DNA of 64,000 nucleotides from an uncultured Prevotellaceae bacterium (GTDB taxonomy: Bacteria > Bacteroidota > Bacteroidia > Bacteroidales > Bacteroidaceae). The notes under the pieces were generated by a model. It was not told where the DNA came from. It made no database searches and saw only the letters and a program-made list of their open reading frames with translations. The stretch's first letter is position 1; the number at the start of each line of letters is the position of its first letter. Shown piece after piece: positions 15,828 through 24,029 of the stretch. Location: contig OMWC01000020.1 in NCBI GenBank assembly GCA_900314655.1, positions 1 through 64,000 on the forward strand, given 5' to 3'. The position numbers and the translations under genes are program-made.

Positions 15828-17087
15828 TTACCCTTCACTTATTTTCTTCTTTGCAGCATTGATGTGGGCCTTCATCTCTTCGAGACGATTGAGGGCATGA
15901 CGGCGGGTGTGCAAGAGTTGGTAACGGTAAACAAGGCAGGTGGCAAAGAAATAGACAACGACCTGAATCCAAAGGGCTTGATACTCGGGACGGATGTCAT
16001 AGAGGGTGGCATCCATGGCGTTGAGACGGATAAAGGCGCGACAGCCAAAGGTGCTGGGGAAGAGCCAGGAGATGCCTTGCCAGGCTCCGGGGATGGCACT
16101 CTGGGGCCAGCTGACGCCGGTGAGGAACAGCAGGGGGACGGAGGTGAATACAATGAGGAGGATGACGTTCTCGCGATAACGGACAATACAACTGACGAAC
16201 ATGCCGAAGAAAATGCAGGCGAGGAGATAGGGGATGAGGAGCCCGGTGAGCTCGCGGATGTCGGCAAGGGTGGTGAAATGGAACAGTCGGGGTACGACCA
16301 GGCAGATGTAGGCGGCCAAGATGCTATAGATCATGAAATAGCAAAGGGACTTGCCGCCGACAATGCGGAAGATGCCGTTGTAATGGCGGGAGATAGGGAC
16401 AAGGTCCTGATAGCGGTTGTTCTCGCGGGCGGTACCGGCGGAGAGGCCGATGCCGAGGAGAAGGGTCTGCTGGAGGATGAGCATGAGGACGGGGGGCAGG
16501 ATGAAATTGCCGTAGCCGCCGGTGGTGTTGAATATCTGTACTTCATCGACGGCGAGGGGCTGGACGAGGATCTGGTCTTCGCGGTCGGTGTAGTTGCCGG
16601 AGAGCTGCCGCTGGAACTGGGCATTGATCTGCTGGGAAACGGCGGTGGCGGTGGAGAAGATGGCTTTATAAGTGAGCATGAGGCTCATGTCGCAATAGAC
16701 GCTGACATGGGACTGCTCCATGCGCATCAGACGGGTCTCGAAATCGGGGGGGAAATAGAGGATGCCGTGGGCTACTTGCTTCTCGACGAGGTCGCGGGCG
16801 TCTTCCATATCGTTGCAGCGATAGGCTACATGGACGTCGGGGGAGGCGTCGTAGAGGCGGATGAACTGGCGCGACTGCTGGCTGTTGGACATATCGACGA
16901 CAACGACGGGCACTTCGCGCACGACTTCGTTGTTATAGATCCAGGAGTAGAGGAGGGGATAGACGAGGGGGACGACGATGAAGAAGAGCAATACGCCTTC
17001 GTCCTGGAACACGGATTTCATCTCCTTGGCCCAGATGTAGCACATATCGTGCACGCCTTCGATGATACGGTTAAGGAATGTAGACAT
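15828..17087 (-). CDS. ABC-2 type transporter permease (second of two)
   Basis: The 419-residue product has one N-terminal membrane segment (about 31-51, VLLFFIVVPLVYPLLYSWIY), a large extracytoplasmic domain with DVHVAYRCNDMEDARDLVEKQ, and five C-terminal membrane segments (about 210-390). This is the ABC-2/YhhJ-like permease plan, often paired with HlyD and TolC for drug or lipid export. It overlaps the upstream permease gene by 17 bp, so translation is coupled. No ATP-binding subunit is encoded in the operon. Confidence 0.88.
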   Translation of the reverse strand: MSTFLNRIIEGVHDMCYIWAKEMKSVFQDEGVLLFFIVVPLVYPLLYSWIYNNEVVREVPVVVVDMSNSQQSRQFIRLYDASPDVHVAYRCNDMEDARDLVEKQVAHGILYFPPDFETRLMRMEQSHVSVYCDMSLMLTYKAIFSTATAVSQQINAQFQRQLSGNYTDREDQILVQPLAVDEVQIFNTTGGYGNFILPPVLMLILQQTLLLGIGLSAGTARENNRYQDLVPISRHYNGIFRIVGGKSLCYFMIYSILAAYICLVVPRLFHFTTLADIRELTGLLIPYLLACIFFGMFVSCIVRYRENVILLIVFTSVPLLFLTGVSWPQSAIPGAWQGISWLFPSTFGCRAFIRLNAMDATLYDIRPEYQALWIQVVVYFFATCLVYRYQLLHTRRHALNRLEEMKAHINAAKKKISEG

Positions 17088-18249
17088 ACTCGAGCATTGC
17101 TTTACGGATATTCTTCATGACAAAGAGGGGCAGGACGATGAAAATACCGAGTGCCATATAGTTGAACCAGGCTATCTCCATGGGGTAGCCATTGAAGACG
17201 TTGAGCTGGTAGATCATGTAATAGTGGCGGAGGGGGAAGAGCTGGGCAAGGGCGATGATGGGCTTGTCCATGGCCATGAGGGGGAAGGCTGCGCCGCAGG
17301 TGGAGAAACTGAGCACGCCCCAGAGGGAGCAGATACTCATGGACATGCGGAGGGAGGGCATGAGGCCGAAGATGAGAATGCCGAAGCTCTGGGAGGAGAG
17401 GACGGCGAGAAGGCCGAGGAGCATGATGAGCCACGTGCCGCCGGGGTGGGGGAAATTGAGGTAGCCGAAGAGGTACCAGAGGTAGCCGTAGAAGATGGTG
17501 AGCCAGATGAGGGTCTGGGGGAGGAACTTGCCTATCATGGCGGCATAGATGTCGCCTCCGGCGAGCTTCATGAGTTCGTGGGAACGGTGGAACTTGAGTT
17601 CGGTACCGATGCTATAGGCGGAGATGAGGAAGACGAAGAGGAGGATGATGCCCGGGATGAGGAAGGTGGAGAGATAGACGTTGTAGTTGATCCAAGGGTT
17701 GCCCACGGGATGGAGGTCGATGGTGATGGGCTGGAGGAAGGTGCGGATCTGACGGTCGGTGAAGCCGCGGGCTTGCATGGTGGCCTGTCCGACGGCTGCG
17801 GAGCCGAGGGTGGTGATGGTCTTGAGGTCGCGCATGAGGAGGGCTCCGGCGGTGAAATAGACGGAGCTGTAATAGTAGGACACCTTGGGCTGACGGGAGG
17901 AGAGAAGGTCGTCGGTGGTTCCCTTGGGGATATAGAGGAAGGCGTAGATCTTGTTCTTCTGGATGGCTTGTCGGGCTTCGGTGAGGTTGGTGTAGTGGGC
18001 CACGACGCGGGATGTCTGGAAGGCATCGAGACGGCGGACGAGGGCGCGGGTGGTGGAGGTGTTGTCGAGATCGACCACGCCGACGGGCATCTCCTGGGGC
18101 TGTCCGCTATGGAGCATAGAGGTGAAGAAGAAGACGGTGAAGATGGGGAAGATAATCATGCAGAACAGGTAAATAGGTGTGTTTATCAGGATGCCGCACT
18201 CGCGCTGCGCCACTCTGAGAATCCTTTTTACTGCACTGACCTTTTTCAT
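17071..18249 (-). CDS. ABC-2 type transporter permease (first of two)
   Basis: This 392-residue permease has the same plan as its downstream neighbour: an N-terminal membrane segment at about 25-45 (IYLFCMIIFPIFTVFFFTSM), an extracytoplasmic domain including VARRLDAF-type and LTEARQAIQKNKIYAFLYIP sequence, and C-terminal membrane segments from about 185. The two permeases probably form a heterodimer. The start is separated from the hlyD-like gene by a heptamer repeat array (18250-18347), unusual inside an operon. GC content is high and codon use resembles the neighbouring efflux genes. Confidence 0.88.
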   Translation of the reverse strand: MKKVSAVKRILRVAQRECGILINTPIYLFCMIIFPIFTVFFFTSMLHSGQPQEMPVGVVDLDNTSTTRALVRRLDAFQTSRVVAHYTNLTEARQAIQKNKIYAFLYIPKGTTDDLLSSRQPKVSYYYSSVYFTAGALLMRDLKTITTLGSAAVGQATMQARGFTDRQIRTFLQPITIDLHPVGNPWINYNVYLSTFLIPGIILLFVFLISAYSIGTELKFHRSHELMKLAGGDIYAAMIGKFLPQTLIWLTIFYGYLWYLFGYLNFPHPGGTWLIMLLGLLAVLSSQSFGILIFGLMPSLRMSMSICSLWGVLSFSTCGAAFPLMAMDKPIIALAQLFPLRHYYMIYQLNVFNGYPMEIAWFNYMALGIFIVLPLFVMKNIRKAMLEYVYIP

Positions 18250-18347
18250 GGTTTATGGTTTATGGTTTATGGTTGAGGGTTTATGGTTTATGGTTTATGG
18301 TTTATGGTTGAGGGTTTATGGTTTATGGTTGAGGGTCACTCTTCACT
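18250..18347. repeat. Heptamer array of GGTTTAT / GGTTGAG units
   Basis: Twelve consecutive 7-bp units (nine GGTTTAT, three GGTTGAG) run from 18250 to 18333. They are followed in phase by GGTCACT and CTTCACT. The array fills the gap between the hlyD-like gene and the first permease, and the last units overlap the hlyD stop codon at 18336. Confidence 0.9.
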
Positions 18348-19346
18348 TTTAACTTCCTTCACTTCCTTGATAATCAGGGACATGCCGGGACGGAGGCCTT
18401 CGAACTTCTCTACGGGACGGGCCTTGACCTCGAAGGTCTTGAGGTCGTACTGACCGGTGGTCTTCGTGGCCTTCCATACGGCGAAGGAGCCTTGGTCCTT
18501 GACGTTGAAGATGCGGAGACGGAAGTTCTTGTTGAAGGCGGGACTGAAGGCGGTAATCTCGTCGCCGACCTTCATGCCATGGAGCTGGTCTTCGCGGACG
18601 TTGAATGTGCCCCACATGTCGCTCATGACGGCTACGGACATGATGGGGGAACCGGTGCCTACGAGCTCGCCGACCTTGGGATAGACGTTGGTGACTTCAC
18701 CTTCCATCTGGGCTGTCTGAACGGTCTCGTGCATATAGGAGCGGACTTCGGCCACGGCACCACGGGCGCGGTTGACTTGTGCCTGGGCGGCAGCCTTGTC
18801 TTCCTGACGGGCTCCTTCGACGGCCATGTCGTACTGGCTCTTGGCGGCTTTCTCCTGTGCCTCCATGGCCTTATACTGGGCAAGGACTTCATCGCGCTTC
18901 TGGGCGGTCATGACGCCCTCGTCGAAGAGGCGCTGCACGCGGTCGTAGCTCTTCTTGGCAATCTCAGTGCCGGCCTTGGCCTGCTGCCAAAGCTGATAGG
19001 CGCCCTGAATCTGCTGCTGGCGGGCTCCATGCTGGGCCTTGGCACTGAGGGCTGCGGCTGCGGCCTCTGCGCTCTGGGCCTGCTGGGCCTTGGCCTGAAT
19101 CTCAGGGGCATCGAGGATGGCGAGGGTATCGCCTACCTTCACGTAGTCGCCCTCCTTGACGCGCAGTTCGAGGATGCGCCCGGGAACCTTGCTGGAAACG
19201 CGGTATTCGGTTACTTCCACTTCACCCTGGATATCGTCGGGTGTGCGGCTGAGGGTGAAAAAGCCGATGAGGGCTACGATAACTACTACGGCCACGAATC
19301 CGATGATGGCCAGGAGTATGTTGTTATGTTGTTGTTTTGCTGACAT
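18336..19346 (-). CDS. HlyD-family membrane fusion protein
   Basis: This 336-residue periplasmic adaptor has an N-terminal membrane segment (about 10-30), a lipoyl-like half (VPGRILELRVKEGDYVKVGD, about 53-72), a long Ala/Gln/Lys-rich coiled coil (about 80-205), then the second lipoyl half and beta-barrel (about 208-330). It links an inner-membrane exporter to TolC. The order tolC-hlyD-permease-permease supports this. The last residues (KEVKSEE) and the stop codon are encoded by heptamer repeat sequence, so the repeat defines the C-terminus. Confidence 0.92.
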   Translation of the reverse strand: MSAKQQHNNILLAIIGFVAVVVIVALIGFFTLSRTPDDIQGEVEVTEYRVSSKVPGRILELRVKEGDYVKVGDTLAILDAPEIQAKAQQAQSAEAAAAALSAKAQHGARQQQIQGAYQLWQQAKAGTEIAKKSYDRVQRLFDEGVMTAQKRDEVLAQYKAMEAQEKAAKSQYDMAVEGARQEDKAAAQAQVNRARGAVAEVRSYMHETVQTAQMEGEVTNVYPKVGELVGTGSPIMSVAVMSDMWGTFNVREDQLHGMKVGDEITAFSPAFNKNFRLRIFNVKDQGSFAVWKATKTTGQYDLKTFEVKARPVEKFEGLRPGMSLIIKEVKEVKSEE

Positions 19347-19356
19347 GATCAGTTAT

Positions 19357-19398
19357 GGTTTATGGTTTATGGTTGAAAGTTTCAAGTTTCAAGTTTCA
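19357..19398. repeat. Heptamer array, mixed GGTTTAT / AGTTTCA units
   Basis: Six 7-bp units: two GGTTTAT, one GGTTGAA, three AGTTTCA. It lies between the tolC-like and hlyD-like genes and touches the stop of the former (19396). Confidence 0.85.
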
Positions 19399-20895
19399 GT
19401 TGAGGATGCCGAGGGCTTTCTTGAGTCCTACCTGCGAGAGCTGCACTTCGGTTTGGGCGTCAATCTTCTGACTGAGGGCTTGCACCCATGCGGTCTGTGC
19501 TTCCATCACTTCGGTGGCGGTGAGCACTCCCTCATGGAAGCCGAGGTTGGCGCAACGCAGGTTTTCTTCTGCCTTTTCTACATTCTTGGCGGCCATAGCC
19601 AGTTTCTTGTTGGCTTCGCGCAGCTTGAATTTGCATTGAGTGACCTGAAGCTCAATCTTCTCTTGAGCCTCGGTGAGTTCCAGATTGGCCATGGAGGTGG
19701 CTGCCTTCGTGGCGCGCACCTTGTATTCGCCTTCGAACCAGTTCCAGATGGGCACGTGTACGAGTACGCCTATGTTCCAGACTCCGCCGAACTTGTTGCG
19801 GTAGCCGTCATAGACGTTGGGGTTGGTGGCGAGATAGCCTCCGGTGAGTGCGATATGGGGGAGATAGGCTGCACGCACGAGCTTGGTGGTCTGGCGGGCG
19901 ATATCGACGGTGTTCTGGAGGAGTTTCAGTTCCGGACGGTTCTCGATGGCCGTCTGTACGTTCATGTCGTCAGCCGTAGAGGCGATGGCGATGTCGTCCT
20001 TATCTTCGTCGGCAAGTTTGATGTCGGAATCGAGGGGAAGTCCGCAGAGCTGGCAGAGGAGCATCTTGGAGAGCACGAGTCCGTCTTGTGCCTGGGTGAC
20101 ATTCATCTCGGCCTCGTTGACCTTCACCTTCACCTTCAGACCGTCGGCGCGCGTGGCTACTCCCTCGCGGATCATCTTCTCAACATCGTCGTCGAGCTTC
20201 TTCACCACTTCGAGGAAGCTGTTGGCCAGGCGTTCCTTCTGACGGACGCTAACTACCTGCCAGTAGGCCTGGTCGATGTTGTAGAGGGTGTTCTGAAGGG
20301 TTGACTCTGCGCTGACGGCCATCATGTTCTCAGCGATGTCGGCCATCTTGTTGGCGGCGGTGATGGCACCACCCATATAGATGGGCTGTCGGACCATGAC
20401 GGAAACGGCAAACATGTTGCGGTTGTCGGTACGGAAGGCATTGGTGATGCTCTGTCCGATGCCGTCGAGGGCGTTGGCCGCGTGAGAGCCGAAGGTAGGA
20501 GCATACTGGCTGAACATCTGGCTGAGCTGCTGGGCTTGCTCCATGGTGATGAGTCCCTGCTGCACCCAGTTGGTGATCATGGAAGGAGCCTGCTGGTTGA
20601 TGTTGCCCACGAGATTGGAGCCCAGATTGTTGAGTGCTGATTTCTGTTCGCTGTTGAGCAGGGAAATCTCCTTGCTGACGAACTCATATCCTCCGATGGC
20701 ACTCACCTTGGGAAGGTATTTCGTGCGCAAGGCCTTGCGGGTGTTGGCTGCAATGTCCTGCTTCAATTTTGAAATGCCCATCTGCTTGTTGTTGCGCAGA
20801 GCCATAGACCGGCAACTGTCGAGCGTGAGCAACTGCTGCGCCTCAGCCGGTAGGAGAGAGGCTGCCAGCATACAAATGGTTAAGACCTTTTTCAT
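19396..20895 (-). CDS. TolC-family outer membrane efflux protein
   Basis: This 499-residue protein has a signal peptide (about 1-19) and two structural repeats of outer membrane efflux proteins. Typical are LTLDSCRSMALRNN, ALRTKYLPKVSAIGGY, YWQVVSVRQKERLANSF, VRAAYLPHIALTGGY and ELTEAQEKIELQVTQCKFKL. It should form the trimeric outer-membrane channel of the export system encoded immediately downstream. An internal stretch (about 60-130) is Gln/Asn/Ala-rich and looks like an insertion relative to E. coli TolC. Confidence 0.93.
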   Translation of the reverse strand: MKKVLTICMLAASLLPAEAQQLLTLDSCRSMALRNNKQMGISKLKQDIAANTRKALRTKYLPKVSAIGGYEFVSKEISLLNSEQKSALNNLGSNLVGNINQQAPSMITNWVQQGLITMEQAQQLSQMFSQYAPTFGSHAANALDGIGQSITNAFRTDNRNMFAVSVMVRQPIYMGGAITAANKMADIAENMMAVSAESTLQNTLYNIDQAYWQVVSVRQKERLANSFLEVVKKLDDDVEKMIREGVATRADGLKVKVKVNEAEMNVTQAQDGLVLSKMLLCQLCGLPLDSDIKLADEDKDDIAIASTADDMNVQTAIENRPELKLLQNTVDIARQTTKLVRAAYLPHIALTGGYLATNPNVYDGYRNKFGGVWNIGVLVHVPIWNWFEGEYKVRATKAATSMANLELTEAQEKIELQVTQCKFKLREANKKLAMAAKNVEKAEENLRCANLGFHEGVLTATEVMEAQTAWVQALSQKIDAQTEVQLSQVGLKKALGILN

Positions 20896-20898
20896 ATA

Positions 20899-21771
20899 TC
20901 AGTTAAACGAAAAACTTTTCGATCCGATGAGGCTTCCGTCGGCGAAGATACTCACCTGATAGGAGCCGTTGCTGAGGAACTCTTTCACGTTCCAGTAGGT
21001 GGTGAGGGGTGTCTCCTTGCCGGTGTATTCCACCTGTTTGCGCATGGAATACTGCAGGGCGCGGTTCTCGAAGGGGAATGTTCCGCCGTCGGTGAGTACC
21101 GTTCCGCTGGGGGTCTTGATGCGCACGTAGATCTGGCGCACGCCATTCTGGGCGGTCACGTTCTTGGCGAGCGAGAAATCCACCTGCAGATTCTTGGCCT
21201 TGCTTACGCGCTTGGTGGGCTTGCCGCGCTTGTCGAGGAGTTGCATCTGGATGTTGATGGCGTCGAGCTGCGAGGCGATGGCCACTTTCTGCGAGAGGTC
21301 CTCGTTGTTGGCGCTGAGGGAGTCGAGCTGCTTGGCAGATTCCTCCAGCTGTCCCTTCACCATGAGGTTCTCGGCCTGCAGGTTCTGGTTGAGACGGTTG
21401 AGGGAGTCTATTTCGAGCACATAGCTGCGGATGACGGCGCGGCAGGTGGCGAGTTCTTTCTTCAGTCGCGTGATTTCGGCGGCATCGGTAGCCTTCACCT
21501 GCTGGAGTTCCTTGAGGAGTTCCTGCGTGCGGAGCTGCTCCTTGGTGAGTTGTGCCAGGATGGAGTCGTTATTGATTTGAGTCTTGAGTTCACTATACTG
21601 CCTAGTGAACTGCTCATATTCGTTTTCCATTTCCTTTTTGTCGAGTTCGGCAAGTTCCTGCATGGCTGCATTTTCCTGTTTCTGCTCATTGAGTTGAAGG
21701 GCGAGCCACGTAGCTCCTCCTGCGAGCAGGAGCAAGGCGATGATCAGCGGAATGAGAATTTTTTTCTTCAT
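20899..21771 (-). CDS. Membrane-anchored coiled-coil protein of unknown function
   Basis: Starting at 21771 (MKKKILIPLIIALLLLAGG) gives a 290-residue protein with one N-terminal membrane segment, a long coiled coil (about 30-180, Glu/Gln/Leu-rich), and a C-terminal beta domain (LQVDFSLAKNVTAQNGVRQIYVRIKTP; SNGSYQVSIFADGSLIGSKSF). The topology resembles a periplasmic accessory of envelope complexes, but I do not recognise the family. It ends 3 bp before the tolC-like gene and has a consensus promoter upstream, so it is the first gene of the export operon. The frame extends 9 codons further up without a better start. Confidence 0.72.
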   Translation of the reverse strand: MKKKILIPLIIALLLLAGGATWLALQLNEQKQENAAMQELAELDKKEMENEYEQFTRQYSELKTQINNDSILAQLTKEQLRTQELLKELQQVKATDAAEITRLKKELATCRAVIRSYVLEIDSLNRLNQNLQAENLMVKGQLEESAKQLDSLSANNEDLSQKVAIASQLDAINIQMQLLDKRGKPTKRVSKAKNLQVDFSLAKNVTAQNGVRQIYVRIKTPSGTVLTDGGTFPFENRALQYSMRKQVEYTGKETPLTTYWNVKEFLSNGSYQVSIFADGSLIGSKSFSFN

Positions 21772-21800
21772 TTTAAAAAGATGTTTCTGAATTTCCATTG

Positions 21801-21831
21801 CAAAAGTATCTTTTTTCTCTTAAATTGCAAA
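21801..21831 (-). promoter_or_regulatory. Promoter of the export operon
   Basis: On the reverse strand TTTG (21828-21831) and TACTTTTG (21801-21808) are 19 bp apart, 29 bp before the coiled-coil gene. This is the only strong promoter-like match found upstream of the five or six co-directional genes. Confidence 0.7.
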
Positions 21832-21912
21832 GAAAATTGTTTTCGCATTCCCCTCAGAATTGAAAATTTAATATTTTTACGGAAAAAATGGACAAAATTA
21901 AAAATATTTTTA

Positions 21913-21920
21913 TATATTTG
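21913..21920 (+). promoter_or_regulatory. -7 box of the DUF4492-cydAB operon
   Basis: TATATTTG, 20 bp before the DUF4492 ATG. No clear -33 element is seen upstream. Confidence 0.5.
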
Positions 21921-21940
21921 TCGCATTAAATCGGCAGCTT

Positions 21941-22165
21941 ATGGGAAAACATAGTTTTTGGTATGAAGCGTTCCATCTCTATTATGATGGATTCCGGCAG
22001 ATGACGCTGGGCAAGACCTTGTGGCTGATTATCGGCATCAAACTCTTTATCATGTTTGCCATCCTGAAGGTATTCTTCTTTCCCAATTTCCTGAAGCAGA
22101 ACACGGAAAAGGGTGGGGAGGCAGATTTCGTGACTTCGGAGTTTGTGGAGCGCGTTGGAAAGTGA
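21941..22165 (+). CDS. DUF4492 small membrane protein
   Basis: This 74-residue protein reads WYEAFHLYYDGFRQMTLGKTLW followed by one membrane segment (LIIGIKLFIMFAILKVFFFPNFL). It is the small DUF4492 protein found directly upstream of cydA in many Bacteroidota and is probably an accessory of cytochrome bd. The stop codon coincides with the start of a heptamer repeat belonging to the dispersed repeat at 22161-22305. Confidence 0.88.
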   Translation: MGKHSFWYEAFHLYYDGFRQMTLGKTLWLIIGIKLFIMFAILKVFFFPNFLKQNTEKGGEADFVTSEFVERVGK

Positions 22166-22305
22166 AAGTGAAGAATGAAGAGTGAAGAGTGAAGAATATC
22201 GGAGATATCGCGAGCGAAGCGAGAACGAAGTGGCAATTTCTTGCCTTGCAAGCGTCCAAGGACGATTAGCTACCGCGCGGGCTTTTTCTGAAACTTGAAA
22301 CTTGA
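22161..22305 (+). repeat. Dispersed ~140-bp repeat, copy A
   Basis: The element runs from four AGTGAAG-type heptamers (22167-22194), through AATATCGGAGATATCGCGAG, a CGTCC / GGACG hairpin and GATTAGCTACCGCGC, to GAAACTTGAAACTT. Copy B at 26851-26990 on the opposite strand matches nearly base for base, with a few substitutions and one 1-bp indel. Confidence 0.9.
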
Positions 22306-22403
22306 ATTTTCGATTAAGCGAGAGCATGATGCTTGCATCAATGGCCGAGCGTGAGAAAAATCATCAACGGAGTTGATAAATTATAAATTTAAAACCTAAT
22401 GAT

Positions 22404-23966
22404 ATGATGAACAATTTATGGTTAGCAGTTGATGCCAGTACGATTGACTGGTCGCGGGCACAGTTTGCCTTGACGGCTATCTATCACTGGCTTTTTGTTC
22501 CGCTTACGCTGGGACTGGCTGTCTGTATGGGTATTATGGAGACCTGTTATTACCGCACGAAAGATGAATTCTGGAAGCGCACGGCCAAGTTTTGGCAGAA
22601 GCTCTTCGGCATCAATTTCGCCATGGGCGTAGCCACGGGCATTATCCTGGAGTTCGAGTTCGGTACGAACTGGAGTAACTATTCTTGGTTTGTGGGCGAC
22701 ATCTTCGGTGCGCCTCTGGCCATCGAGGGCATCGTGGCTTTCTTCATGGAGAGCACCTTCGTGGCCGTGATGTATTTCGGATGGAATAAGGTGTCAAAGG
22801 GATTCCATTTGGCTTCCACCTGGCTGACGGGTATCGGTGCCACCATTTCGGCATGGTGGATTCTGGTGGCCAATGCCTGGATGCAGTGTCCCGTAGGATG
22901 CGAGTTTAATGCCGATACGGTCAGGAATGAGATGGTGTCGTTCCTGGATGTGGCCCTTTCGCCTTTTGCCGTCGTGAAGTTCTGCCACACGGTGATCTCG
23001 GCATGGATCATCGGTGCCATCTTCGTGGTGGCCGTGAGTTGCTGGTATCTGATGAAGAAACGCGAGACCAGACTGGCACTGGAGAGTCTTCGCATCGGGG
23101 CCATCGTGGGACTCGTGGCATCCCTGCTGGCTGCTTTCACCGGACATATTTCAGGTGAGCAGGTGGCAGAAAAGCAACCGATGAAACTAGCTGCGATGGA
23201 AGCACTCTACAATGGAGGCACGGACCAGAGCCTGACGGCTGTAGCCTGGGTGAATCCTTTCCGACAGCCCGATTATACCGTTGAAGAAGAACCGCCATTG
23301 CGCATCGCCATGCCTTACGCCCTCTCCATTATGGCTACACGCGATCCTCATGGCTACGTGCCGGGCGTAAACGAACTGCTGAATGGCTATACACGTCCTG
23401 ACGGTACCCGTGAACCATCTGCCGACGAGAAGATAGCCATGGGAAAGAAAGCCATCATGGCGCTTGCTGCCTATCGTCAGGCTAAGGCCAAGGGTGATGA
23501 GGCCACTGCAGCTGCGCAAGGGCAAGTCATCAAGGACAACTTCAAGTATTTCGGTTATGGCTACATCAAGGACAAGGCGGAGCTGGTACCCTATATCCCG
23601 GTCAATTTCTGGGCTTTCCGTCTGATGGTGGGATTGGGCTGCGTGTTCATCCTCTTCTTTGCCGTCATCCTCTTCATGGACTGGCGAAAGAAAGACCTTG
23701 CCAATCTGCCCAAGTGGCATTATGTGGTGGCCATCATCCTCGTGCCGCTGGCTTATGTGGCATCAGAGAGCGGATGGCTCGTCGCTGAGTTTGGCCGTCA
23801 GCCATGGACCATTCAGGATATGCTGCCTGTATCTGCTTCGGTCAGTGACATTCCTTCCGGTAGCGTAGCCCTCACGTTCTTCATCTTCCTGGCCCTCTTC
23901 ACGACGATGCTTATCGTGGAAATCAATATTCTCTTTAAGCAGATTAAGCGTGGACCGGAGGAATAG
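22404..23966 (+). CDS. cydA: Cytochrome bd oxidase subunit I
   Basis: CydA, 520 residues, is the haem-bearing subunit of the inner-membrane quinol oxidase that reduces O2 to water at very low oxygen. Visible signatures include the N-terminal AIYHWLFVPLTLG (haem-ligand His), FCHTVISAW (second His), GHISGEQVAEKQPMKLAAME at the start of the quinol-binding loop, and GRQPWTIQDMLP. Nine or so hydrophobic segments are seen. It suggests a nanaerobic lifestyle typical of gut Bacteroidota. cydB follows after a 63-bp gap containing a heptamer array. Confidence 0.96.
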   Translation: MMNNLWLAVDASTIDWSRAQFALTAIYHWLFVPLTLGLAVCMGIMETCYYRTKDEFWKRTAKFWQKLFGINFAMGVATGIILEFEFGTNWSNYSWFVGDIFGAPLAIEGIVAFFMESTFVAVMYFGWNKVSKGFHLASTWLTGIGATISAWWILVANAWMQCPVGCEFNADTVRNEMVSFLDVALSPFAVVKFCHTVISAWIIGAIFVVAVSCWYLMKKRETRLALESLRIGAIVGLVASLLAAFTGHISGEQVAEKQPMKLAAMEALYNGGTDQSLTAVAWVNPFRQPDYTVEEEPPLRIAMPYALSIMATRDPHGYVPGVNELLNGYTRPDGTREPSADEKIAMGKKAIMALAAYRQAKAKGDEATAAAQGQVIKDNFKYFGYGYIKDKAELVPYIPVNFWAFRLMVGLGCVFILFFAVILFMDWRKKDLANLPKWHYVVAIILVPLAYVASESGWLVAEFGRQPWTIQDMLPVSASVSDIPSGSVALTFFIFLALFTTMLIVEINILFKQIKRGPEE

Positions 23967-24008
23967 AGTTTATAGTTGAGGGTTTATAGTTGAGAGTTTA
24001 TAGTTTTT
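23967..24008. repeat. Heptamer array between cydA and cydB
   Basis: Six 7-bp units alternate AGTTTAT/GGTTTAT and AGTTGAG and end in AGTTTTT. The array begins directly after the cydA stop codon. Confidence 0.85.
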
Positions 24009-24029
24009 GAGAATTTAGAATTAAGCATT

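Noticed and set aside
15816-18276. Long + strand frames (434 and 404 codons) opposite the two ABC permease genes
   Set aside because: They are Glu/Gly/Asp-rich antisense shadows of GC-rich permease genes. The reverse-strand frames have clear membrane segments and family motifs.
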